From a virus, in the IMG/VR virus record IMGVR_UViG_3300048589_000139, positions 1 through 32,692 of that record: 32,692 nt of DNA; one strand, written 5' to 3'. The translations under genes and the position numbers were made by a program. Below the pieces are notes generated by a model. That model was given only the letters and a program-made list of their open reading frames with translations, was not told where the DNA came from and searched no databases. This document shows positions 6,473-12,070 of this stretch, piece by piece; positions within the stretch are counted from its first letter, which is position 1; every line of letters begins with the position of its first letter.

Positions 6473-6533
6473 CAAATATACAAAACATTTGCCAGATTGA
6501 TACTACTCTGACATTAAAATTAGCTTAAAATTT
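6473..6533 (-). promoter_or_regulatory. Promoter P2 for the replication operon, with A+T upstream element
   Basis: The -7 box TATATTTG lies at 6480-6473 on the minus strand. No TTG occurs at the expected -33 position (about 6501-6503), so the core is weaker than the other promoters. Upstream (6513-6531) is an element of two TTAAAATT octamers 11 bp apart (plus-strand TTAAAATT-AGC-TTAAAATT). It is part of a 25-bp stretch (6509-6533) that matches P4 with one mismatch and sits at the same distance from the -33 position. Transcription would start near 6467, a few bases before the structured leader begins. The element overlaps the end of the 70-aa gene. Confidence 0.5.
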
Positions 6534-6737
6534 ATCCTCCGGGTAGAACTCATCAACAATTTTGAACCTGCCGCAGTCCAAACATTTAGCGTGTCCGTAT
6601 GTGTAATTGTTGCCCGTGCAAGTGCATGGCTGCCTGGCGAAGTCATCCAGTAGTTGGGTTAACTCCTGATGGGTAAGTAAGTAGAATTGCCCGTATTGTT
6701 TTGGATCTGATTTGGTGATAAAGTCATCTGCTGTCAT
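6525..6737 (-). CDS. Small cysteine-rich hypothetical protein (70 aa)
   Basis: The 70-aa protein contains CTCTGNNYTYGHAKCLDCGRF (residues about 38-58 with C38, C40, C52 and C55, and H49). This is a plausible zinc-ribbon or zinc-knuckle. The family is not recognised. It overlaps the upstream gene by ATGA, and its 3' end overlaps the A+T-rich element of promoter P2. A small nucleic-acid-binding or host-interaction protein is possible. Confidence 0.62.
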   Translation of the reverse strand: MTADDFITKSDPKQYGQFYLLTHQELTQLLDDFARQPCTCTGNNYTYGHAKCLDCGRFKIVDEFYPEDKF

Positions 6738-6955
6738 TGCTTATATTCATTTAAAAACGTTAATACTTTGTCATCATTTAACACGCCTTGAATCCAGTGT
6801 AATGGTTCGATCGTTCCAGTATGCTTCCACTTTGCTTTTAATAAATCATTATGGTGTTTTGCTGCTTGTTTAAAATGTAAAACTTTACATTTCCCATTTT
6901 TGGAATAGATAAAAAACGGGCAGAAGTCTTTTTCATTAAGTAAATCTATTTCCAT
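6734..6955 (-). CDS. Small hypothetical protein (73 aa)
   Basis: The 73-aa protein begins MEIDLLNEKDFCPFFIYSKN and has a basic, helical middle (FKQAAKHHNDLLKAKWKH) and an amphipathic C-terminus. I do not recognise it. It is coupled to the 70-aa gene by an ATGA overlap. The 97 bp upstream, before the lipoprotein stop, hold only a 16-codon frame. Confidence 0.58.
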   Translation of the reverse strand: MEIDLLNEKDFCPFFIYSKNGKCKVLHFKQAAKHHNDLLKAKWKHTGTIEPLHWIQGVLNDDKVLTFLNEYKQ

Positions 6956-7052
6956 TGTTTCGTTATTTTAGAATTTTTAGACAACCATTTCGCAAAGCAT
7001 TATCTTTATTGCTGTTTTATTATCCATCGTGGTTTAATTTAGTGTTTTAATT

Positions 7053-7202
7053 TTAATAAACACGATTAGGTAGGTAATACCACCGAATCGTATCGTTTGC
7101 TTTGTTAATGTACGCCCGCTCTTTACTGTCATAGTGATAGCGGGTAGGGCTGCATGATGCGAAGGCAATCAGCGCGAATAAAATTAGGATTAGTTTTTTC
7201 AT
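7053..7202 (-). CDS. Short phage lipoprotein (49 aa)
   Basis: The ATG at 7202 opens a 49-codon frame starting MKKLILILFALIAFASCSPT. This is a clean lipoprotein signal: two lysines, a hydrophobic core, then the lipobox AFASC with the acylated Cys at residue 17. The mature part is only about 33 residues, polar and Tyr-rich (RYHYDSKERAYINKAND). Phage lipoproteins this small often block superinfecting phage or alter the host envelope, but nothing here proves that. It lies outside the lysis cassette, which has its own lipoprotein. It is the gene after the cassette-like 69-aa gene, separated by 45 bp. Confidence 0.7.
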   Translation of the reverse strand: MKKLILILFALIAFASCSPTRYHYDSKERAYINKANDTIRWYYLPNRVY

Positions 7203-7247
7203 GTTAATTTGTTTTTAAGTGTTTGTAAAAGGTGTACATATCAGCCG

Positions 7248-7457
7248 TTATGCACAAGTGGCTACATCCGTTTCCTTCTTCAATTTTAGTCCTAATTCAT
7301 CAGGATCTAAGTAAAAAACAGGTCCTCTAAATCCACAAGCACACCATACACCATACACATCTTGGTAACCTTCGGGTCCGTGTAATTCATGTCCGATTTC
7401 TTTTTCTAAGTGTGAATAAGGGCATTCATATTTACTGTAATCTGCTTTGTCTTTCAT
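7248..7457 (-). CDS. Small zinc-ribbon-like protein, distant similarity to Lar-type restriction alleviation proteins
   Basis: The 69-aa protein contains ECPYSH (C12) near the N-terminus and GVWCACGFRGPVFYLD (C39, C41) in the second half. The spacing and the C-x-CG-x-x-GP motif recall the short Lar-like or eaa-like phage proteins. The link is weak and based on pattern only. Its stop codon lies inside GTGCATAACG, the same sequence that ends the methyltransferase gene upstream. Upstream is the inverted repeat at 7486-7617. The layout of one short gene ending in a TAAC box looks like a gene cassette (see findings). Confidence 0.62.
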   Translation of the reverse strand: MKDKADYSKYECPYSHLEKEIGHELHGPEGYQDVYGVWCACGFRGPVFYLDPDELGLKLKKETDVATCA

Positions 7458-7485
7458 ATTATCGTTTTTAAACCCGCCACCAGAT

Positions 7486-7617
7486 GCATAACAGCACCTA
7501 TAAAAAATAGCGAGGTTGTTGTTAATATTTAAGTTTGTGTTTCAATTTTACTTCGTTTTTAATTCGATAGTCTGTGCTTTGTAATCCGCTACTTTTCATA
7601 GCTGCAACACGTTATGC
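7486..7617 (-). repeat. attC-like inverted repeat B (132 bp)
   Basis: On the minus strand GCATAAC (7617-7611) and GTTATGC (7492-7486) are perfect complements. Just inside, CTATGAAAAGTAGCG pairs with CGCTATTTTTTATAG over 15 positions with two G-T wobbles, and a GCA/TGC step lies between. The outer box contains the stop codon of the methyltransferase-like gene. The geometry is paired R''/R'-like ends with a TAAC...GTTA core and a long variable loop, as in integron attC sites (57-141 bp). The core GTTATGC deviates from the canonical GTTRRRY at one position. It occupies the gap between genes 7612-8193 and 7248-7457; no promoter is evident. Confidence 0.55.
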
Positions 7618-8193
7618 ACAAATGCTACGTTTCGTCTCCGTTTGAATATTTCCCCATTGATTCGCCATAGCTTGTGCGATTCCTTCAAATGTTCGGCTTC
7701 TTTCCTTCCAGCGATTTTCTCCAGGAGGCATTTTCCAAATTCTTTGCTCCCTACCTTCCACAATGTTTGTCGGTTGCAATTTCGGTAAGTTTTGCAGCCA
7801 TAAACAAGTTGCTTTTGTTTCACCGTGTCCGTATTGCCACGGCTGTATTATTTGGTCAGGCTTTCGGATATGGCTGCTAATTATGCTTATCGGGTTTTCA
7901 AGTGCTATCTTTTCAATAGGTGCATTCAGAAGCAACCGAACAAACTCCAACGCTTCCGCCTGCTCCAATTTCTTATCCTTGAACCATCTCGCACCACTTA
8001 CAGCCAAATGTGTACAAGGTGGGTGCGCTATCATCATATCCCAGCCATCGCCAAGAATTTCCCGAACATCACACTGTAAGTGGTTGCCAGGTATTTCCGT
8101 TTCCAAAATGTCGCAGCTCCAAGCATCGTGTCCCAATTTGGAAAATGCCTCTCGAACTGTTCCGCTGTATTCACAAGCTATTAGTATTTTCAT
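7612..8193 (-). CDS. DNA methyltransferase-like protein with HPPC motif (cytosine-C5-like)
   Basis: The 193-aa protein begins MKILIACEYSGTVREAFSKL, a motif-I-like SAM site. It then has the motif-IV-like AHPPCTHLAVSGARWF with the cysteine at residue 60, and ENP at 99-101, which resembles motif VI. This fits a short family of phage and bacterial proteins usually named DNA cytosine methyltransferases. At 193 aa it lacks the large target-recognition domain of classical C5 enzymes. QPWQYGHGETKATCLWL (about 117-133) is another conserved family stretch. The role in DNA modification is likely but not certain. The gene lies between two attC-like repeats, so it looks like a cassette. Its stop is inside the repeat's GCATAAC box. 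Confidence 0.75.
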   Translation of the reverse strand: MKILIACEYSGTVREAFSKLGHDAWSCDILETEIPGNHLQCDVREILGDGWDMMIAHPPCTHLAVSGARWFKDKKLEQAEALEFVRLLLNAPIEKIALENPISIISSHIRKPDQIIQPWQYGHGETKATCLWLQNLPKLQPTNIVEGREQRIWKMPPGENRWKERSRTFEGIAQAMANQWGNIQTETKRSICA

Positions 8194-8210
8194 TCTATTA
8201 AAGTTTGTAG

Positions 8211-8233
8211 TTAATAATCCGCATCAGTGCATA
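8211..8233. repeat. 23-bp direct repeat, copy 1 (matches 12071-12093)
   Basis: Bases 8211-8233 match 12071-12093 at 22 of 23 positions. The second copy is exactly the last codons and stop of the XRE-type gene (CADADY then TAA). Here the same bases stand in a non-coding gap, immediately beside the GTTATGC end of repeat C. They look like the 3' remnant of a paralogous repressor gene. Confidence 0.7.
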
Positions 8234-8298
8234 ACAGCAGCTATACGCAACCTTGCCGCAGGCGCAACACAAACCTGCTCATAGCACCATACGTTAGC
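8229..8298 (-). repeat. attC-like inverted repeat C (70 bp)
   Basis: On the minus strand it runs from GCTAACG (8298-8292, containing the stop codon of the 121-aa gene) to GTTATGC (8235-8229). Inside, GCTATgaGCA pairs with TGCgtATAGC, and a central TTGCGCC-TGC-GGCAA forms a small terminal hairpin. The length of 70 nt, the TAAC...GTTA ends, two internal stem blocks with mismatches and a central hairpin all resemble an integron attC site. It separates the 121-aa gene from the methyltransferase-like gene. Confidence 0.5.
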
Positions 8299-8659
8299 AA
8301 ACATTTTCCAACGCACGCTCAATCTCTCCGGCAATAAGTTTTACCCACTCGAAGAAATCATTATCTAAATAAAGTCTTTGAGAACGCTCATTGAAGTATA
8401 AGTATTTACAAGTTCTACCTTCATTGTTTCGCTCCCAAGTCATTTCCCAACATAGCTTTGTCAGGCTGATAGTGTATTCCGGTTCTTTGCACCAATCAGT
8501 AATTCGCTGGCTGAAGTGCTTTTTATCGGCTTCACTTTCTGCACCCCAAAGAAATACCCGTCTTTCCAACGCTCTTAAACGTTTGCTAACATCAGGTATA
8601 GTGCATGCCTGCTGTTCGGGTAATTCAAAAAGTTTAGATTCTTTATTTTGTTCCTGCAT
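8294..8659 (-). CDS. Hypothetical protein (121 aa) in cassette-like context
   Basis: The 121-aa protein has a charged, helical N-terminal half (SKRLRALERRVFLWG) and a middle with WCKEPEYTISLTKLCWEMTW. I recognise no family. The start ATG sits in AATTATGCAG, close to the GTTATGC box seen in the nearby repeats. The stop lies in the TTTGCTAACG end of repeat C. One ORF exactly filling the space between two such boxes is the arrangement of a gene cassette. Confidence 0.6.
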   Translation of the reverse strand: MQEQNKESKLFELPEQQACTIPDVSKRLRALERRVFLWGAESEADKKHFSQRITDWCKEPEYTISLTKLCWEMTWERNNEGRTCKYLYFNERSQRLYLDNDFFEWVKLIAGEIERALENVC

Positions 8660-8719
8660 AATTGATATTTTAGTTCATTTTACACGGCACGACACCATAC
8701 CTGCGGCCGTTGTTGGGCA

Positions 8720-9016
8720 TTAAAACGGCGTCCCATCGTTTTTGATAGGATTGAAAAATAGTTTTATTCTGTAAGGATATTGGCGGTATATTTTGCGCCA
8801 AAGATTCATTTTAAGGTAGTACCAAATTTTTACAAAGAATATTTGAAATTTAGCATACCAATTAAATGTAAATTGTTCATACTTACAAGCGAAACAAGAC
8901 CCACTATAACTGCCTTCGATAACAGTAAATTGTAATCCTGTTTCTTTTGGGAAAAATCTTGGTTTTATGATACATGGTTTATTATCCCATGCTTTGTGAA
9001 TAGCCTTAATTTTCAT
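8720..9016 (-). CDS. Hypothetical protein (98 aa), basic and aromatic
   Basis: The 98-aa protein begins MKIKAIHKAWDNKPCIIKPR. It has a Cys pair (GSCFACKYEQF) and a very aromatic, basic C-terminal half (FFVKIWYYLKMNLWRKIYRQ). It is not clearly transmembrane. The family is unknown. Its stop is followed at once by GCCCAAC (8718-8712 on the minus strand), which fits the RYYYAAC consensus of an attC R'' box, but no clear complementary partner follows. Confidence 0.58.
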   Translation of the reverse strand: MKIKAIHKAWDNKPCIIKPRFFPKETGLQFTVIEGSYSGSCFACKYEQFTFNWYAKFQIFFVKIWYYLKMNLWRKIYRQYPYRIKLFFNPIKNDGTPF

Positions 9017-9108
9017 AATCTTTTTGAATTAAATTAATAAAAACCGTTTGGTAACCCCAATTCAAATTCATCGGCATTGTTTAGGTTTGTTTCTACTTTG
9101 AGCATTGC

Positions 9109-9330
9109 TTACAGTTTGTTTAGTTCTGATTTCACCTGATTGTAATATTCTGTGATTTTATTCTCAATATAAGCATCAACTTCTACAAGTTCCGGCATAT
9201 TTAAGATATTTTCAACAGAAATTAAAGCGCATTGCTTGGCTATTTCAAAATCCATCCCTCCGTAATCCTTCAACGATTCAATGTTCTGGTATTTCATTAG
9301 CAGTTCGGCTGCTTGTTGTTTTGCTTCCAT
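9109..9330 (-). CDS. Small helical phage protein (73 aa)
   Basis: The 73-aa protein MEAKQQAAELLMKYQN...AKQCALISVENIL...YYNQVKSELNKL follows a pattern common in Bacteroidota phages. That pattern is an N-terminal amphipathic helix, then AKQCALI-V-EIL, then a Tyr-rich helix ending in K-E-L. Such proteins are usually annotated as hypothetical and no function is known to me. It ends close to a possible 23-codon frame at 9034-9105. The 181-bp gap upstream (9331-9511) holds no convincing gene. Confidence 0.7.
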   Translation of the reverse strand: MEAKQQAAELLMKYQNIESLKDYGGMDFEIAKQCALISVENILNMPELVEVDAYIENKITEYYNQVKSELNKL

Positions 9331-9511
9331 AGGTACTGTTTTTTAAAAATTAGCCTCAGTTATTGTCTTAACCATTGGTTTAACTTCACGCTTAACTATT
9401 TCAACCGGATAGGTCGGTACATTTTAATCCCAAACTTGCCATATACTTAACGTTGTGGTGCATTAAAACGTACGCTTCACTTCGTGCCTCTGCCTGCCGT
9501 GGGTTGGTAGT
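9331..9511. other. Gap without a convincing gene; decayed coding remnant and repeat-like bases
   Basis: On the minus strand a frame of about 26 codons ending in VKREVKPMVKTITEANF is open between about 9435 and 9360 but lacks a proper start codon near its 5' end. It may be a relic. Further upstream, GTTTTAATGCACCACAACG (9472-9454) resembles the end of the 98-aa gene, GTTTTAATGCCCAACAACG (8726-8708). This hints that the same type of boundary sequence occurs here. No terminator or promoter is clear. Confidence 0.3.
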
Positions 9512-9781
9512 TCATACTACTTCAATAATCTCATGATTGAAGTAGGCGTTATATTGCATCTTTTCATCAAGGGTACGAACGTAATTTCCGCTAATCCCAA
9601 CAATGGTTACAACTTTAACGCTGTTTTCTGTTCGGACAAAAACACGGTCGTTTAGTTTAAGGCTTTTTATCATCAGCTTGTGTGCTTTTCGTTCTGATCT
9701 GTTGAACGTAAAGAATTTAGCCGCAAAATAAAGGAGGTTAATTGTAGCAATTGAGGCGATTATGTAAAGAAAAGTTTTCAT
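9512..9781 (-). CDS. Membrane-anchored protein with small beta-barrel-like domain (89 aa)
   Basis: The 89-aa protein has one N-terminal membrane segment (MKTFLYIIASIATINLLYFA), then a basic linker. The C-terminal part, LKLNDRVFVRTENSVKVVTI...GNYVRTLD, looks like a KOW/SH3-type barrel. The orientation would place the soluble part in the cytoplasm if the positive-inside rule holds. Three bases upstream ends a 51-aa gene with the same kind of GDIVRI...YVRV barrel and no membrane segment. The function is unknown. Confidence 0.62.
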   Translation of the reverse strand: MKTFLYIIASIATINLLYFAAKFFTFNRSERKAHKLMIKSLKLNDRVFVRTENSVKVVTIVGISGNYVRTLDEKMQYNAYFNHEIIEVV

Positions 9782-9784
9782 GGT

Positions 9785-9940
9785 TTAGAATTTAAAGATT
9801 TTACTTTTGTGGATTGTGATGTCATTATTGCCATCCTGTACTCTCACATATACACTTGCATGGAAAACAAGCAGCACCTTCACTGCTCGTTTGTCTTTTC
9901 CTATCCGGACTATATCTCCGACTTCTGGTGTTCGTTTCAT
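9785..9940 (-). CDS. Small KOW/SH3-like protein (51 aa)
   Basis: The ATG at 9940 opens a 51-codon frame starting MKRTPEVGDIVRIGKDKRAV, ending FKF-TAA at 9785. The sequence alternates short strands and resembles a small SH3-like barrel, similar in kind to the C-terminal half of the next gene. Support comes from its codon-like composition, a good start and the 3-bp spacing to the next ATG at 9781. The function is unknown. Confidence 0.55.
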   Translation of the reverse strand: MKRTPEVGDIVRIGKDKRAVKVLLVFHASVYVRVQDGNNDITIHKSKIFKF

Positions 9941-9965
9941 GGTTGTTTTGGTTTTTAAAGGTTTG

Positions 9966-10253
9966 TTATCCCCCTACATATTCGTTAATACCGTTTGCTT
10001 CAGCAAATCTTATCGCACTTTCAATTGCTTTGAAAGGAACAAACAAGTAACCATTGCCGTCAGTTACGCAAGCTGAACAGGCAACATAAATGAACTTATC
10101 ATTGTGTTGCATTTTATAAGCCCGGCCACTTTTTGAGATTTCAAAAAATTCAGTATAAAAACCATCTACATAAATACCAGTTTCTTTTTGCTTAGCAATC
10201 ACAATCTCTCTTGTTGCTTCGTAGCTTTTGTCTAATTCGTCTTGTTTTTTCAT
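9966..10253 (-). CDS. Hypothetical protein (95 aa)
   Basis: This 95-aa protein begins MKKQDELDKSYEATREIVIA and has a beta-rich middle (GIYVDGFYTEFFEISKSGRA) and an Ala/Ile-rich helix near the end (FKAIESAIRFAEANGINE). No family is recognised. It is the first gene after promoter P3 (10296-10326), so it is expressed early if that promoter is real. Confidence 0.62.
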   Translation of the reverse strand: MKKQDELDKSYEATREIVIAKQKETGIYVDGFYTEFFEISKSGRAYKMQHNDKFIYVACSACVTDGNGYLFVPFKAIESAIRFAEANGINEYVGG

Positions 10254-10295
10254 TTTCTTGTTTATTAAGTTTCAGCTTCATTGCCTTTGATGCTA

Positions 10296-10357
10296 CAAAG
10301 ATACGACATATCGTAACACAAGTCAAGTGTTTTATGTAATTTTAAGGTAAATTTAAT
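10296..10357 (-). promoter_or_regulatory. Promoter P3 with spacer palindrome and A+T upstream element
   Basis: On the minus strand TTG (10326-10324), a 20-bp spacer and TATCTTTG (10303-10296) match the Bacteroidota consensus. The spacer and the edge of the -7 box contain the inverted repeat TACGA-TATG-TCGTA (10315-10302), a likely operator or promoter-specific signal. It is repeated identically in P4. Starting 14 bp upstream of the first -33 base, 10338-10357 hold a 20-bp A+T element identical to the one at P5 (13768-13787). It drives the 95-aa gene and probably the genes after it. Confidence 0.75.
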
Positions 10358-10358
10358 A

Positions 10359-10967
10359 TCAGATATACTGATTAGTCATTTCGGCTAACTTTGCCTCAAC
10401 TTTGGCAATCTCTGCCCGGCCTTTATCAATATCGGCTTCGAACATTTCATGCGTAAGGATCAGAACAACCAGCGGCCTTTCAAACCGTTCCGGGCAGTAC
10501 GAAACAAAATGAACCTCCTTAACGTCATCCGAAACTGCAAAGTAATTTTTGACCTGTGGCAGATGTTCGGTGTCCACTCCCTCAAAAAATCGCTTCAGGT
10601 GTTTTGCCCCGTTACGGGTGGATTTTATCTCCAATACAATCCCCTGTTCAATGTTAACTCCGTCCGGGCTGGCTAAATGTATCGGGCTAAAGTCGGATAG
10701 AATCGCCCCAACCTCGGCAAACTCAATGCCGGATTGTTTGGCGTAAAGTTCTCTGGCTATTGGCTCGTTGTCAATACCGAATTGCATATCATCACTTACA
10801 AACTCGTCCTCCTGATCCATCCATGGGCTTAGTTGTTCATTAAGCAGGTCGTAAATTAGTGCATTCTTACGCCCGCTGATTACCTGCCCGAATCGGGTGC
10901 CTCCAATTTTGCCGCGTTTGAGTTCGTGCCATTCAGGTGAGCGTTGGATTGTGTGGGATATTTTCAT
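10359..10967 (-). CDS. YqaJ / lambda-Exo type recombination exonuclease
   Basis: The 202-aa protein starts MKISHTIQRSPEWHELKRGK, followed by GGTRFG, MQFGIDNEPIARELY (61-75), SPDG with D102, LEIKS with E113 and K115, and HLPQVKNYF with Q138. This is the YqaJ viral recombinase pattern (PD-(D/E)XK, 5'-3' exonuclease of the Red type). It is coupled by ATGA to the annealing-protein gene upstream. The two together form a Red-like recombination pair, as lambda Exo/Beta do. The end of the protein (about 170-200) is a charged helix. The catalytic residues appear complete. Confidence 0.9.
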   Translation of the reverse strand: MKISHTIQRSPEWHELKRGKIGGTRFGQVISGRKNALIYDLLNEQLSPWMDQEDEFVSDDMQFGIDNEPIARELYAKQSGIEFAEVGAILSDFSPIHLASPDGVNIEQGIVLEIKSTRNGAKHLKRFFEGVDTEHLPQVKNYFAVSDDVKEVHFVSYCPERFERPLVVLILTHEMFEADIDKGRAEIAKVEAKLAEMTNQYI

Positions 10968-11647
10968 GATTGGTTGGTTTTAAGATATTCAATAATTGAG
11001 TTTAATTTACTTACCCCTGCCGTGTCAATCGTCTTGATTAAAGATTGCTTTATTGAAGCACCAATATTTGCCGTTTGCAGCAATTCTTTAGCCTCAATCA
11101 ACATCGCATCAATACCCTCTACTTGCTCACTGATCGGGTTATAATCTGCCACATCATCACGATTAAGGTTACGGCCAAAGATAGCTCCCAAACTTTGGGC
11201 TGCATTTCGGAGCGCCTGGGCTTTCGCAGCCGGGGCGTTCTTACGGATGGCATCTGATTTTATGGTGCTAAAACTCATTTCCTTTTCGCCCTTGTTTAAC
11301 TGGATGGGTATCGCCCCAATTCCTGACCTACGGATCATCATTTTAGCAACCGGATGCACAACTTTGAGTGTCAAAGTGCATACAACGGAGTTGGCTATCA
11401 CCTCAACGGTAAGTCCATCAATCGACCAAAGTCCGGCGTACATTTCGTCCAGTCGTTGTTCAATAACTGCAATAGGGATATAAAGGCTATTCCCTGCATA
11501 AGGATTCGTTTTGATTTCCCGTTTATCCGGGGCTTTATTTAGGAATTTCTGAAACTCCTCAATAGATTTATACTCTGATTTCTGTAACTGGCTATCCTTT
11601 TCGGGCGGCCTCGTTGCTACTTGGTAGGTGGCGTTGGTTTCTGACAT
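10964..11647 (-). CDS. Rad52/Sak-like single-strand annealing protein
   Basis: The 227-aa protein has a core (about 45-165) with YIPIAVIEQRLDEMYAGLWS, strands typical of Rad52-like folds, MIRRSGIGAIPIQ, and the helix KSDAIRKNAPAAKAQALRNA followed by AQSLGAIFGRNL. The 'A..ALR.AA..LG..FGR.L' helix resembles the Rad52/Sak family end. The assignment to Sak rather than RecT or ERF is by pattern. It anneals complementary ssDNA during phage recombination, in concert with the exonuclease coded next. The C-terminal about 50 residues are helical and probably a partner-binding region. Confidence 0.82.
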   Translation of the reverse strand: MSETNATYQVATRPPEKDSQLQKSEYKSIEEFQKFLNKAPDKREIKTNPYAGNSLYIPIAVIEQRLDEMYAGLWSIDGLTVEVIANSVVCTLTLKVVHPVAKMMIRRSGIGAIPIQLNKGEKEMSFSTIKSDAIRKNAPAAKAQALRNAAQSLGAIFGRNLNRDDVADYNPISEQVEGIDAMLIEAKELLQTANIGASIKQSLIKTIDTAGVSKLNSIIEYLKTNQS

Positions 11648-11653
11648 GGTGGT

Positions 11654-11845
11654 TTAAATTAATGTTATTATTACTGGTTCTTTTCTTAGCGGGCATTTGG
11701 CCGGGGCTGGTTTAAGTGCTGGCTCTTCATCGTCGTAAAACGTTTGGCCTTCATCGGTCAGGCTGCACCCGTAAAACGTGGATGCTTTTGATCGTTTCAT
11801 CCTTGCCAGCGGGCAGGATTCGCAGTTAAAAACGTTCTGATTCAT
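11654..11845 (-). CDS. Small cysteine-rich protein (63 aa)
   Basis: The 63-aa protein has CESCPLA (C8, C11) near the start, YGCSLT (C27) in the middle and AKCPLR (C51) near the end. The four-cysteine layout may bind zinc or an Fe-S cluster. I do not recognise a family. It overlaps the preceding small gene by ATGA and lies just before the annealing-protein gene, in the transcript from P4. Confidence 0.6.
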   Translation of the reverse strand: MNQNVFNCESCPLARMKRSKASTFYGCSLTDEGQTFYDDEEPALKPAPAKCPLRKEPVIITLI

Positions 11846-11976
11846 TCCGCATCCTCCCGTTCGTCAAGTTCTCGCTGGTTGGCTTCGTCTGCTGCATCTG
11901 CCAGGGCATCGTGTATCTCTTCGCTGTTGTCGTTTTCGTATTCGTTTCTTAAATACTCGTCATAAGTTTCGTACAT
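11842..11976 (-). CDS. Small acidic protein (44 aa)
   Basis: The likely start is the ATG at 11976, giving a 44-aa very acidic protein (MYETYDEYLRNEYENDNSEE, ending NQRELDEREDAE). A longer frame from 12033 would run through the -7 box of promoter P4, so the short start is preferred. Small acidic phage proteins can mimic DNA and inhibit host restriction or recombination enzymes. That is only a possibility suggested by charge. It is the first gene downstream of P4. Confidence 0.55.
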   Translation of the reverse strand: MYETYDEYLRNEYENDNSEEIHDALADAADEANQRELDEREDAE

Positions 11977-12007
11977 GGTGTGTGGGGTTTTATGTTGTTT
12001 TATGCTA

Positions 12008-12068
12008 CAAAGATACGACATATCGTAACACAAGTCAAGTAAATGACATTAAAATTACCTTAAAATTT
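12008..12068 (-). promoter_or_regulatory. Promoter P4 with spacer palindrome and A+T upstream element
   Basis: On the minus strand TTG (12038-12036), 20 bp and TATCTTTG (12015-12008) form a consensus promoter. TACGA-TATG-TCGTA (12027-12014) overlaps the spacer exactly as in P3. From 12044 to 12068 there is an element with TTAAAATT repeated at an 11-bp interval, nearly identical (24 of 25) to that of P2 at 6509-6533. It drives the small acidic gene, the Cys-rich gene and the recombination pair. It lies just behind the XRE gene. Confidence 0.75.
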
Positions 12069-12070
12069 CA

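Noticed and set aside
6977-7027. 16-codon ORF MDNKTAIKIMLCEMVV
   Set aside because: Too short and no conserved feature; may be a relic of a longer gene.
7596-7823. 75-aa minus-strand frame within the methyltransferase-like gene
   Set aside because: It is an alternative frame of a gene with clear motifs and has an unnatural composition.
7763-8284. Long plus-strand frames opposite the methyltransferase-like gene
   Set aside because: They lack family features, conflict with the well-supported minus gene and its motifs, and no plus-strand promoter is seen.
9034-9105. 23-codon ORF (MLKVETNLNNADEFELGLPN...) after the 73-aa gene
   Set aside because: Too short to support alone, with no further evidence beyond a reasonable start; possible but unproven.
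9447-9515. Possible further attC-like site (ACTTAAC ... GTTGGTA)
   Set aside because: The end boxes are not complementary and no inner stem forms; only a resemblance to the 98-aa gene's end remains.
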